Assembly (NCBI RefSeq): GCF_040954645.1 | Contig: NC_092806.1 | Location: 77,439,141 to 77,503,140 of the forward strand | DNA: 64,000 nt | Direction of reading: 5' to 3' | DNA from: Diabrotica undecimpunctata | Lineage: Eukaryota; Arthropoda; Insecta; Coleoptera; Chrysomelidae | Shown: positions 45,708 to 55,103 of the stretch, piece after piece | Position numbering within the stretch: the stretch's first letter is position 1 | Layout of the letters: each line of letters starts with the position of its first letter | Notes under the pieces: generated by a model | Told to the model about the DNA's origin: nothing | The model's database searches: none | The model's input: the letters and a program-made list of their open reading frames with translations, nothing else | Made by a program: the position numbers and the translations under genes

Positions 45708-45740
45708 CTGAAGAAGCCAAATTAATTCTCTTTGGCGAAA
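45708..45740 (+). ncRNA. Hammerhead-ribozyme-like core (candidate)
   Basis: CTGAAGA (fits CUGANGA) at 45708-45714, a stem GCCAAA/TTTGGC (45716-45721 with 45731-45736), then GAAA at 45737-45740: the three conserved parts of a hammerhead catalytic core in the right order. Penelope-like terminal repeats are known to carry hammerheads, and a Penelope fragment lies just upstream. Stem III and the cleavage triplet are not clear, so activity is doubtful. Confidence 0.45.
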
Positions 45741-45841
45741 ACGTTCGGCGAAACAATTGATACACATTAGAGTCTTTCTTGCAGATTTCCCCAATATTTA
45801 AGAGTTTACTATTTAACTAATCTGCAAAGATTAAATTTCTT

Positions 45842-45845
<4 letters not shown>

Positions 45846-45920
<75 letters not shown>
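45846..45920. repeat. (TA)n microsatellite in the left gypsy LTR
   Basis: About 37 TA units directly before ACAGCCG. The right LTR has a (TA)n at the same place (50297-50424), so the tract was part of the LTR. Confidence 0.95.
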
Positions 45921-45921
<1 letters not shown>

Positions 45922-46215
45922 CAGCCGCTATTCTGGAGTCCCCCCGACTGGATTGTGACCTGTGCTGACCCTTCTCGAATAGTATGGAACGCCAGACAGA
46001 TTTTTTTAGCTGATCGGAGAACCTACTAGAAAATACTCTTTAGAATAATAAAATGTTTACAGGTTAAATATGAGTCATATTTATCGTATAACTCTTAAAA
46101 GATGGTTCCTCCTGGAGACTGGAACTGGAACGGGAACGGTATGCAGGTATCGGCAACTGGACCCTCTTTTACAACTTCCAGTTGTATAAAAATGACAAGT
46201 GACGGTTTTCTCTTC

Positions 46216-46700
46216 TCACCAGTAACTATGCGGATTGCAACAGACTAACACCTGGACTTCGGTGTCTTTAAAGATCTCCTCCACCATACTTCGGATAACC
46301 CTCCAATCTAATTGGTGGCACTCTAACTTTGGCATTGCTAACTTTTGCACGTCGGATTCTAGTACGTGCTCTCTCAATTGAAGTAAGGCTTCCCATACAT
46401 CGCGGTAGGTAGGTTGGTCACGGGCAGTGTCTTTTGTTACCAGGTAGAAAAGGTAACGTGATGCTTCTTGCAGTTTCAAGGCTTTCCCAGGAGCTGGCAC
46501 TTGGCATTGAAGGCCTGCAACTCGACCGAACTTACTTCAAAAGACGGATGCCAACCCTGGTGCGTCTTTGATACTGGCCGGGATGGTAAGGGCCAGTGAG
46601 TAGTCATCGGGGAGCGCGAGTAGATCTTGCTTTTCTTCATTGGTAACACCATGTCTTGCTTTACCGGTACCTCCATAGGCACCCATGAATTCCTCAAACG
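46216..46700 (-). pseudogene. Macro domain (OARD1-like) at the end of the gypsy pol frame, degenerate
   Basis: In the same frame as the integrase tail: ALPDDYSLALTIPASIKDAP, GLASVF, one TGA (46537-46539), SKFGRV, RYLFYLVTKDTARDQPTY, ALLQLREHVLES, VQKLAMPKLECHQLDW, MVEEIFKDTEVQVLV, stop at 46216. Order and spacing fit ADP-ribose-binding macro domains of the OARD1/TARG1 type (YLVTK, PTY, LR-x-H, LAMP, W, EEIF). The ligand loops are altered: DAPGLA stands where MGxGIA is usual, and LECHQLDW lacks the GCGLD glycines and its Asp. Such domains bind or hydrolyse ADP-ribose on proteins; a role in the element is inference. Confidence 0.72.
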
Positions 46701-46941
46701 TGAGGTCAGACACATCTTGGACTTGGTTTACTTCCACTTCTTCATCTACGTCGTTGTCACCTTCGAAAGACGCCAACCGGTTATGGTGTACTATCATCGG
46801 CGTTCCCCTCGGAATCTTGCTTATTCGGTAGATGACATCGTTGATCTTCTCCATAATGAGGTATGGACCTTCCCAAAACTGCTGCAACTTGGGACAACAA
46901 CCTTTTCGCTTCTTGGGATTATAGAGCCAGACTTTATCGTT
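46701..46941 (-). pseudogene. Gypsy integrase C-terminal region (GPY/F-like)
   Basis: NDKVWLYNPKKRKGCCPKLQ, FWEGPYLIMEKINDVIYRIS, and VHHNRLASFEG are typical of the integrase C-terminal module that follows the catalytic core. A stop at 46939-46941 precedes it. An acidic linker (DNDVDEEVEVNQV) leads to the macro domain. Confidence 0.88.
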
Positions 46942-48060
46942 CTACTTAAAGCACCCCTTTTCGGCTTGCGTATCGTACCGTTTCTTCATTCGGTCGCTAG
47001 CGATCTGAAGATGGAAACGGACCAACTGGTGTACATCGTCCATTCTTCTTCGTAATTCGATTACATAATCTTCATCTGCTACATCTTTTCCAGGTCGACA
47101 CCCAAACTCTAGATCACAAGGTAGTCGCATCTAGCGTCCGAATAGGACTGGCTGTTAATTCGTTAACAGCAGATCTGTAGGCTATTGTGAAGAACAGAAG
47201 ATATTGGTCCCAGTCTCGCTGATGATCGGACACCATCTTTGTCAAATACTTGCCAACTGTCCTATTCATCCGTTCTACCATACCATCCGATTGCGGATGA
47301 TATGCTGTAGTTCTTGTTTTCTTCATGCTTACTCTATCACATATTCCTTGGAATAGATCGCTTTCGAAGTTCCTTCCTTGGTCACTACGAATCTCCAAAG
47401 GCACTCCAAATCGGCTGGTATATTCTTGGATCAACTTATCTGCAATGGTGGCGGCCTTCTGGTCTGGAAGTGCGTAAATCTCGACCCACTTAGTGAAGTA
47501 ATCCATTACTACCAACATGTAGTTGCCTCCATTTTCACTTTCTGGAAATGGCCCAGCAATGTCCAAAGCTATTCTTTCAAACGGCTTCCAACATTATATC
47601 GTCTCATAGAAGCTCTCCTTTTTCGATAAGACCCGTTACTCGTAGCACAAATAGCACATTTCTTACACCAGTTATTTACGTCGTCGGAACTGTTCATCCA
47701 ATAAAACCGTTCCCGAACTCGCTGAAGGGTTTTCTTTACACCGAAATGCCCTCCTGATGGACTGTCGTGTAACTGACGAAGTACTTCGGCTATTCTGCTC
47801 TTTGGGATCACCAACTGTCTTCTCTTCTCTGAACCGTCATCATTTTCCAGTACTCGTTTGAGCAAACTATCTTCCATGATAAATGAATCCCACTGGGCCC
47901 AATACGTCTTAACTACTGAGCATAGGTTTGATATTTCTTGCCAAGGTGGTCGACGGTTTTCTTCTTTCCATTTTCGAATTTTCTTTACAACTGGATCCTT
48001 CTCTTGTTCTTCCCTTGTCTTAGTAGATGTTAGCAGAAACTGTGCTTTCCAGCGAAGCAA
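46942..48060 (-). pseudogene. Gypsy integrase: zinc-binding and catalytic core
   Basis: Pre-integrase spacer (VVKTYWAQWDSFIMED, about 47905-47870), H2C2 zinc finger LHDSPSGGHFGVKK...WCKKCAIC (about 47775-47650), then the DDE core: LDIAGPFPES, RSDQGRNFES, MVERMNRTVGKYL, with the D-D-35-E residues present. Frame changes occur near 47583 and 47125, and a TAG replaces the codon before MRLPCDLEFG. The enzyme would join the cDNA ends to the target; this copy is broken. Confidence 0.92.
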
Positions 48061-48333
48061 TCTCGTTAGAACCTTTGTTTTCTAAAGAAGCGATGTCGCC
48101 GGAAACTTTCGAAATATCGCCAGAAACCTTGTTCTCTGATGATGCGATGTCACCAGAAACCTTCGAAATCGACGAGATAACAGCATATTTTTCACTTCAA
48201 ATATATAAGCTTCGGGGTCCAAACCCTCTTCCTCCAAAGCGTTCTTTAGTCGTTGCACTAAATCAGGCTTTTTTCCGGTAGAAGCTAATTCTCTGTCCTC
48301 AAGATAGTCTTCTTAAATTCGTAACTGTGTCAT
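48034..48333 (-). pseudogene. Gypsy gag N-terminal fragment with SAP-like start and coiled repeats
   Basis: ATG at 48333, an in-frame TAA at the seventh codon, then ASTGKKPDLVQRLKNALEEE and GLDPEAYIFEV, a SAP-like segment common at insect gypsy gag starts. After a frame change come repeats of SKVSGDIAS / ENKVSGDI / ASLENKGSNEIASLES, a coiled-coil-like tract. Near 48030 it joins sequence just upstream of integrase, so the rest of gag and pol is deleted. Confidence 0.75.
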
Positions 48334-48540
48334 TTTCACTGTTTATTTAAAATCCTACTTGACACCAATGAACTGAGTTTATTAATCTAATTTATTAACT
48401 TTATTTATTATAAAATGTTCTAACACTTAGTTTATTAGAGTCTTTATTTAATTTATATACAAGATTACACTTATCACTAAAAACTAGAACACAACTACTT
48501 TAATTTATATTATTTATTTACAATATTTATTTTCAGACTA

Positions 48541-48834
48541 CGGGCCTGCGTAGCGCAAGCGGTAGGATGTTTGCCTCGCAAGCCGGTGGTCCGGGGTTCG
48601 AATCCCACCGCCGGCAAGAACATCTAGACATTTTAAAAATGTCTATAGGCCCCAGGTCGACTCAGCCTGAATAAAAATGAGTACCTTGGGTAAAACCAGG
48701 GGTAATAATAGACGGTTGAAGCGTAGCACTGGCCATGTTACCTTCCTTGTATACCGTAGGCCCTAGATATAGCAGACTACCCTGCTATACTCCCAAAGCC
48801 GCGACAGCGGTATAAAACGGGAGACTATTATATA
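48541..48834 (+). mobile_element. Full-length tRNA-derived SINE, copy 2, with 14-bp target duplication
   Basis: 294 bp flanked by TTATTTTCAGACTA at 48527-48540 and 48835-48848. A box TAGCGCAAGCGG and a perfect B box GGTTCGAATCC mark the RNA polymerase III promoter. Very similar to copy 1 at 28022-28310 through the body and the GGGAGACTATTA end. It lies within the gypsy LTR. Confidence 0.95.
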
Positions 48835-48851
48835 TTATTTTCAGACTATTC

Positions 48852-48853
<2 letters not shown>

Positions 48854-48906
<53 letters not shown>
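48854..48906. repeat. (TA)n microsatellite
   Basis: About 26 TA units just right of the SINE target duplication. Confidence 0.95.
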
Positions 48907-48910
<4 letters not shown>

Positions 48911-49915
48911 CGTGATATTTAAAGTCTTGGTGCGCCAAGCAATAATTAGCTAATTAATTTTTTTTGATTAATTAAAATTATTTATATGGTTATGACTTTA
49001 TCACAATTTTTAATTCTTTTATCTCAGGGTTAAATTCGTGCTTCAATATCTATGCTATTACAGGTGAAAGGTAAGGTCCAGAGAATACCGGAATAATAAA
49101 AAACACATATGATCTAACACTATATATTGAAATAAAAATAATGAAATAATTCACACTCAAACGTTTTCAATAAACAAACCTCATATAAGGATTCTCAAAA
49201 TTTTGTTCTCCGTACGTGAACAATCAAAATTTATGGTACAAACAATATTAATTGAAATCTCAAAATCCCAAACTATTCTAACTCTCCTAATCAAAATATT
49301 TATATCCTTTCTAAATTACGTGTAAAAATTGTGTTATCAATAAAAGAAAAAAACTGCAGAAAACAAAAATATCTCTCTCGGATGATGAGTGGTCCAAATC
49401 CTTGTTCCTTGTAGACTGTATTATCTCCTCTCAACCGCTCCCTATGTAATCAGCAATCTTACACAGATTGTTGCAAGTATATCGTCCTTAATGATCTTCT
49501 TCAAAAGCACAAATCATTCAAATTATGATAGCCTTTCTCCTCTCGATAAACTGAATCTCTCGTTGGCCCGAGTGAAAAATGACTCTTGGAATATCTTCTC
49601 TTTACGATAAACTGAATCTCTCGTTGGCCTGAACAGTGACTCTTGGAATATAAGTAGAGAAATATGACTTACAATATTTTGCTGCTTCAGCTTCTGTCAG
49701 ATACACTAACTCCACCAAAAACTCACTAACATTCCACTACTGCTTGCTACATTTCAGGAACCGCCAGAGAACAATCACCGTTCCTCTCACAGACTTGGAA
49801 ACCAACTGACTATATCTTTTCTCTCTCCTCAATCTCGCTAAACTTTTTCCTACATACTTATCCCACCTTTTTCAATCTCCGCCAATCAAAACTCGTCACA
49901 ATTCCCCCATTTTTT
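48907..49915 (-). other. Probable LTR of a second retrotransposon (minus), nested
   Basis: On the minus strand AAAAAATGGGGGAAT (49901-49915, polypurine-like) abuts TGTGACGAGTTTTGATTGG (from 49900). The roughly 1-kb stretch to its left has no coding content and includes a 61-bp tandem duplication at 49544-49651 (CGATAAACTGAATCTCTCGT). The left end is not defined. The 380 bp to the right (49916-50296) hold nothing recognisable. Confidence 0.45.
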
Positions 49916-50292
49916 CATTTCGATAACAAACAAATTTTTACCTATAATTATAAATTTCCTAAAACTTATTTACAAATAATATTTTTCTATAATTCTTAAA
50001 AACTAACAAAAACCTCTTTCTATAATCCCTTCTATTGTCTTTAATCACTGCATTAATGTATTTCAATTGTCTTTGGGATTTCACTTAAAATTATGCGGGT
50101 CACTCAAGTATAACAAAGAAATAATTTATGCAAAGCTTACATTTTGTTTAGTACAGGCAATCCAAGAATTCAACAACTTTCCTTCTCCGAAATGTTTGTT
50201 GGATATTATCCTACTTATCTGAATTATTTTAATGTTATTGAATTTTGAAATATTTTAAACAAACCAATATTTTTCTCGATTTTACATATCAT

Positions 50293-50431
<139 letters not shown>

Positions 50432-50591
50432 AAACAGCCGTTATTTTGGAGACCCCTTCTCGAATAGTATGAAACGCCATAACGTTCTATAGGCCATAGG
50501 TTTTTCTAGCTGATCGGAGAACCTACTAGAAAATACTCGTTAGAATAATAAAATGTTTACAGGTTAAATATGAGTCATATTTATCGTTACA

Positions 50592-50702
50592 TTAGTAACA
50601 AAATATGAAAAATGGGGAAATTAGGCAATGCAGATACGTCGTATATATCGGTTATTAGCAAGCCAAAAAGCAACGATTATATTTTTTAGTATTAAATAAA
50701 AC
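50592..50702. other. Spacer between the gypsy LTR and the 118-bp repeats
   Basis: About 110 bp; nothing recognised. Confidence 0.3.
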
Positions 50703-50907
50703 TTCATTCTATTCATATAAAGAAACGAATGTTTTGAAATTTAAGCCATCAACCGGGTACACCCATTTTCCAATAATGCGTTAATGTATATACAATTTTA
50801 AAATTCGGAGAAAATGACATTTCATTTTAATCGTATAAAGAAACGAATGTTTTGTCATTTAAACCATCAACCGGATACACCCACATTCCAATAATGCGTT
50901 AATGTAT
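50703..50907 (+). repeat. 118-bp tandem repeat, left part (units 1 and 2)
   Basis: Unit 1 starts TTCATTCTATTC at 50703 and unit 2 starts TTCATTTTAATCG at 50821. Shared: ATAAAGAAACGAATGTTTTG, CCATCAACCGG, AATAATGCGTTAATGTAT. Unit 2 is cut by the LTR array after GTAT and continues at 60629. Confidence 0.9.
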
Positions 50908-52243
50908 TGTTATGTTTCTTCTTTCCCAACCAAAGAAAAATAAATAAAGATATCCATCGGAATAAAATTTTAAGATATCATTATAAACAAAAATGTATAT
51001 AGTAATTTAAGATTAGATTTAGTGTAGATAAGAATAGAAATTTGTTTGGCAAACGACCTTTTTCCGTTTCAAAGAAAATTATCAAAAAAAAACCTTTGTT
51101 TAGAATTAGAAGACATTTTACCTGTAAGCTAATCTTTTTATTGTTTGTATCATCGAGTATTAAATGACCATATTTTAATCTTTTGAAATATGTATAAATT
51201 CTTGTGTATTGACAAAACCACTTTTAAAGTAAGCTATTTAGTTTTTCCCTGAAACCGAAATTAGGCTTTTCCAAAATCATGGTAAACACAATTTGAGCTT
51301 TTGATTGGACGGTCGTTTTTAAATGGGAATTTGTGAGTCCATCATGAGACAGGAGAATTTAGTTATAATTTGGTCATCGAAAGAAACAGTCGTTTGTCTC
51401 AAGATAGGGTGTGGTTCGTGAGTTTGGATACCAGCGTAACGAAAAGAAGTGAATAGTTTGCAGAAGGAGATAACAAGTAGATTAAAAGAGGTCCTTGTAT
51501 CTACCGTGGGCATTTTATAAAGTATATGTGAAAGTATTCTTACGGCATCAAGTTGACAAAAGGAGGTCCTGGTGTCATAAATAAGTAGCTGAGTGTGGAG
51601 AAGTGAATCAGGTGTTTTTTTGTGTAGTCTGCAGGAGGTTACCAGAGACGTTAAGAAGGAACCGAGGTGCCAAAGAGGAGAGATCATATCGTTGAGGAGA
51701 CTGGACTTTTCTGGGTATTTTCCAACATACAACTCAAGAAGAAAATAAGCTGTAAGTGTTTGTACAATTGAATTTTATATCTGTGAAGGATCGTTTCGAC
51801 ATCATGGTCATTAGCATTCAAATTTAAGAACTGAGGTTTTGTTAGGCTAATCAAAAGTTTAAAGTTTTGTTGTTTCTTGTTTCAAGTAAAGAAAATTTTA
51901 AGTAAAATTGGTTTTTCACGTAATATAAATGTATGTAGCTTTATAATCTTATTATTATAAAAATTTGATTTATTTTCTTGTATGCTGATTGATAAGATAA
52001 CGACAGAATTTAATAATTGTTTTATTCGTTCATATAAAATAAAGAAACGTAAATCTTTGTAATATAATATATTTGTATTCTTATCCTTTCTTCTCTCCCG
52101 ATAAAAGACAACTAGAAAATCTTTTGAATCCATCGAACACAGGTAATATAAGGATTATTTTACTTTTGATAACAAATAAGTTATAATTCTTTTTTTATTG
52201 GCTCAATAAACTAAGATTAAAGTCAAAATAAACAATCATAACA
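50908..52243 (+). repeat. LTR1 of the tandem array (1336 bp)
   Basis: Starts TGTTATGTTTC, ends CAATCATAACA. It differs from LTR2 and LTR3 at about nine places in its left 760 bp (for example CTTTTTCCG against CTTTTTTCG, AAAGAAAA against AAACAAAA, GAGTGTGG against GAGTTTGG, AGGAACCG against AGGAGCCG). Minus-strand open frames inside LTRs are not considered genes. Confidence 0.95.
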
Positions 52244-52245
52244 AA

Positions 52246-52260
52246 TGGCCCCCAACGTGT
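52246..52260 (+). promoter_or_regulatory. Primer-binding site 1 (tRNA-Lys-like)
   Basis: TGGCCCCCAACGTGT two bases after LTR1. It resembles the TGGCGCCCAACGTGGGG primer site complementary to the 3' end of tRNA-Lys, with a few differences. Confidence 0.7.
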
Positions 52261-52610
52261 AAGGCGTAGAAAGTATTTCTAGTTAAAATTTAAACGGATA
52301 GAGAAAGAAAGCAGATTGATTGAAAATTTATTTGCCGATGGTTAAAGTTTATAATATTTGCTTTTATGACATTACATTTCAAATTTCTCTAAGGTACAAA
52401 TTTTTACATGATATAATTTATGATATTTGATTGATTTTTATAACTGACAAAAGTTTTAAAATTTTATTGCATTTATTTGAATTTATTGCATTTGGGATAA
52501 GAGGAAAAGTTTTCGTCTTTGCAACATTACTCGAATTTCATATTTGGCGGGGATATTATTGCACAAATTTCAAAGTTTCATATTTGGCGGGGATAAATAA
52601 TCTAACGAAC

Positions 52611-53882
52611 ATGTCGACCACAAGGAGTCAAAGGAAAACGCAAGAAAGGAAAGAGGATAAGATAGAAGAGGAAACAATTATTGATGAAGGATCGGATAAT
52701 GAAGGAAAGGCTACAATAATGGAGGAAAGAAAAGAAACAGGGATGTTAGAAAAATTATTAGCAATGATGCAAATACAGACACAAACAATGAATGAAACAT
52801 CAAAGAAAATGGATAAAATGGATAGAAATCAACAAGATACAAAACAAACAATGGAAGAAAACAACAGGAATATAGAGCAGCGTCTGGAAAACTATGAACA
52901 GGAAATTAAAGGATGTGTTGAGGGGATAAATAAAGAACTGATACAAAAGATAGAAGAAATAACCATAAAGAATGCAAAACAAGAGACAGAGATTAAAGAT
53001 ATCCAAAATACAATGAAGGAGATACGAAATTGCCAGAAAAAGGAACTAGAGAAATTAGAAACAAAATTTGAAAACGCGTTACAAGAAGATATGCGAGAAA
53101 TAGAAAGAAAATTGGAGGAAATCAAGAAGGAACAAAATTCCGGGGAAAGAAGGGAAATGGTTATCCATGGAACAAGCGAGGTAAAACTACAGTTTGGCGG
53201 GGATGTAAGAAAACTTCACCCCGTACCGTTCATGAATAATCTAAAGAAGAAGATACAATATGTGGGAAACTTTGAGACAGCTAAGGAAATGATCAGAAAT
53301 CATCTCAAAGATGAGGCGTGTCTATGGTTCGACAGCAAATCGGAGGAATTTGAAAATTGGCAAGAATTTGAAAATAAATTTCTGAGTTTTTTCTGGAGAA
53401 AGACAGAGCAATTACAGATAAACAAGGAATTGCAAAATGGGAAATACCATGAGAGGATGGGTATATCAGAAAAAACATACGCATTGCAAATGTACAATAA
53501 CGCAAAACATCTGCAATACAATTATTCATCCGAGCAATTAGTAGAGTTGATTGCAAGACACTTTGATGACACAATTGAATATCAAATCAATCTACAAAAC
53601 TACAAAGACATCGATAGTTTATGCCAATTCCTACAAATAAGGGCATCACGGATACAGGAAAAAAGAGCAAGAAAGTCACAAGAAAATTACATACACCGAG
53701 AAACTCAGGAGTACAGAGAGAGAGGACAAAATTTTAGGAGGGATTACACTAGACGAGAATTTATTCCCAGGAGGGAAAACGAAAAGAGGGAAAACAGAAG
53801 AGAAAATGATGATTTCAGAAATCGGCTATGGAATGAGGACAGATATCGAGAAAATCACAACAGAAATAACACACGTGCATAA
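52611..53882 (+). CDS. Gag-like protein, body 1
   Basis: 423 aa from ATG 52611 (MSTTRSQRKTQERKEDK). An in-frame ATG 180 bases upstream exists, but its extension looks like leader sequence and holds the GGCGGGGAT repeats. Residues about 40-175 are Lys/Glu/Gln-rich and probably coiled coil. A retrotransposon gag capsid block follows: KEMIRNHLKDEACLWFDSKS, WQEFENKFLSFFW, ELQNGKYHERMGISEKTYAL, then QFLQIRASRIQEKRAR. The C-terminus is Arg/Asn/Glu-rich and would bind RNA; there is no CCHC knuckle. Gag forms the particle around element RNA. It ends at a TAA (53880-53882) after which the same frame stays open into the protease. Confidence 0.88.
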   Translation: MSTTRSQRKTQERKEDKIEEETIIDEGSDNEGKATIMEERKETGMLEKLLAMMQIQTQTMNETSKKMDKMDRNQQDTKQTMEENNRNIEQRLENYEQEIKGCVEGINKELIQKIEEITIKNAKQETEIKDIQNTMKEIRNCQKKELEKLETKFENALQEDMREIERKLEEIKKEQNSGERREMVIHGTSEVKLQFGGDVRKLHPVPFMNNLKKKIQYVGNFETAKEMIRNHLKDEACLWFDSKSEEFENWQEFENKFLSFFWRKTEQLQINKELQNGKYHERMGISEKTYALQMYNNAKHLQYNYSSEQLVELIARHFDDTIEYQINLQNYKDIDSLCQFLQIRASRIQEKRARKSQENYIHRETQEYRERGQNFRRDYTRREFIPRRENEKRENRRENDDFRNRLWNEDRYRENHNRNNTRA

Positions 53883-54632
53883 CCCGAAAACAGAAATTAC
53901 AATAGACGAAATGAACAGGAATATCGTGGAAACCGGAACGGATATGACAGACCAAAAGAAAACAGAAGAGAGGTAAATCATACACAAATAGAGGAAAATG
54001 AGAATGAAAGACACAGCGATGAAAGAAGAAATACGGAAGAACAACAGTCGGTTTTTTCACGAAAACACCCACTAAAACCAAAAAACCAGGCAGTAATTTT
54101 TTGTCACCCGAAGGAATTTATTAAATTAGCAGGAAATAATGAGGAAAGAAGAGGAGTTAATTTAAAATTTGAAGATGGTTTCATCAAAAATAGACCAATC
54201 AAAATTTTGATAGACACCGGTTTAGAAATAACATTGGTAAACAGAAAATTAATAGAAGAAGTGAATTTGACAAATTTAATCTACAAAATACCACGGGTAA
54301 ATTTGGTGGGTGCAAATAAACGGACATTGGCAACGATAAATGAAGGAATACGAGTGAGGGTACGATTGGATGAGAAAATGTATGCACTACAATGTGTAAT
54401 AATGCCAAACATGTCGCATGACATGATTGTAGGAGTGGACGAACTGGCAGAAAAACATGTAGTCATAGATTTCAAAAATAATACGATGAAACTAACAGAA
54501 GAAAAAGAAGGAGAACAGGAAAATGAACATGGGAAAAAGAAAATTGATAATTCGGAAAAAGAACAAACAGTGGAAATGAAATTGGCAACGAAGCAAGGAC
54601 AAAGAAGAAAAGGAAGAAAAAGAAAAGGATAA
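53883..54632 (+). CDS. Retropepsin-like protease region, body 1 (in frame with gag across one TAA)
   Basis: 250 codons open. A basic/acidic linker (RRNEQEYRGNRNGYDRPKEN) leads to the aspartic protease: KILIDTGLEITLVN (active-site DTG, about 54202-54245), a hydrophobic VNLVGANKRTLATINEGI flap region, and PNMSHDMIVGVDELAEK (the I-[IL]-G-x-D block). The product would cut gag. How it would be translated is unclear: a TAA separates it from gag in the same frame, so it needs read-through, or the stop is a mutation shared by both bodies. The first ATG after the TAA (54207) lies within the active-site motif. Confidence 0.78.
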   Translation, partial: PENRNYNRRNEQEYRGNRNGYDRPKENRREVNHTQIEENENERHSDERRNTEEQQSVFSRKHPLKPKNQAVIFCHPKEFIKLAGNNEERRGVNLKFEDGFIKNRPIKILIDTGLEITLVNRKLIEEVNLTNLIYKIPRVNLVGANKRTLATINEGIRVRVRLDEKMYALQCVIMPNMSHDMIVGVDELAEKHVVIDFKNNTMKLTEEKEGEQENEHGKKKIDNSEKEQTVEMKLATKQGQRRKGRKRKG

Positions 54633-55090
54633 AGGAAGTCAATACCGGAGATTTTTCAAAAGAAGGGATGAGCCCCGAAGAAGAAGAAGAAATAGTGTCA
54701 ACAAAGGAAAATGAAAAGGATATGATTGAAACAGTGGTATTTAAGGAAGAGATTAATGAAAAAGGGGAGGAAAAATGTGCGATAAATATGTGTCAAGAAT
54801 CTGAGGAAAAAGAAAGAAAATTGATATGTGGAGAAGAAAAAGAAAATGAGGTGCGTCTGATATTAAAAGAACACGAAACTTTAATAAATGAGGAAAACAG
54901 AGTGGAAAAAAAGTACGAACATTCTTTTGAGGTAAAAAACTTGGGAAACTTTCGATCGAAGACTTACCCGATCCCATATAAATATTGACAACAGGTGAAA
55001 GAAGAAATTAATAAAATATTGAAAGACTATTCTTTTTTGTTTTTGCATAGAGAAAAATCTCTAAATAATTCAGTAATTTTTATCATATGT
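54633..55090 (+). pseudogene. Pre-RT region ending in a truncated RT start, body 1
   Basis: A Glu/Lys-rich frame (54668-54988), shifted by -1 relative to the protease, ends FRSKTYPIPYKY, a TGA, then VKEEINKILKD. PYPIP...VKEEI-type blocks mark the entry of Ty3/gypsy reverse transcriptase. Immediately after, the sequence is non-coding, so the deletion of RT to integrase starts here. Confidence 0.7.
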
Positions 55091-55103
55091 AAAGGCGGGG
55101 ATT
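55091..55103 (+). promoter_or_regulatory. Polypurine tract 1
   Basis: AAAGGCGGGGATT directly before LTR2 TGTTATG; primes plus-strand DNA synthesis in LTR elements. The core GGCGGGGAT also occurs at 52546, 52586 and 53196. Confidence 0.75.

Larger units (their letters stand above)
44764..46091 (-). repeat. 3' LTR of the Ty3/gypsy element (minus), with foreign middle
   Basis: Both edges match the right LTR (48369-50591) in the same orientation: 44764-44865 equals 48369-48470 almost perfectly, and 45921-46088 matches 50434-50588. The middle differs: here it holds a Penelope-like fragment and a (TA)n tract (45846-45920). On the minus strand the end is TCAGTTCA. No clean target duplication found. 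Confidence 0.7.
46092..48368 (-). mobile_element. Ty3/gypsy retrotransposon internal region, large deletion, macro domain at the 3' end
   Basis: Minus strand. A primer-binding-like TGGTGTCAAGTAGGAT (about 48352-48367) follows the 5' LTR edge. Then come a gag N-terminus, a deletion that removes gag C-terminus, protease, RT and RNase H, then integrase, a C-terminal GPY/F-like region and a macro domain ending at 46216. It is inactive through deletion, frame changes and stops. Confidence 0.85.

Noticed and set aside
46216..46500. Host OARD1-like gene
   Set aside because: In the same frame as, and directly after, the gypsy integrase, without a start, introns or host neighbours.
48541..48615. tRNA gene
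   Set aside because: Same SINE as at 28022, bounded by a 14-bp duplication.
51319..51732. 137-aa minus-strand protein repeated three times
   Set aside because: It lies wholly inside each LTR; the repeats reflect LTR copies, and no family or splice evidence supports it.
51882..52133. 83-aa minus-strand protein in the LTRs
   Set aside because: LTR shadow; the third LTR has a five-base deletion that changes its start.
52800..54081. Minus-strand hydrophobic proteins opposite gag
   Set aside because: Antisense shadows of an A-rich, Lys/Glu-coding gene; repeated identically in the second body only because the body is duplicated.
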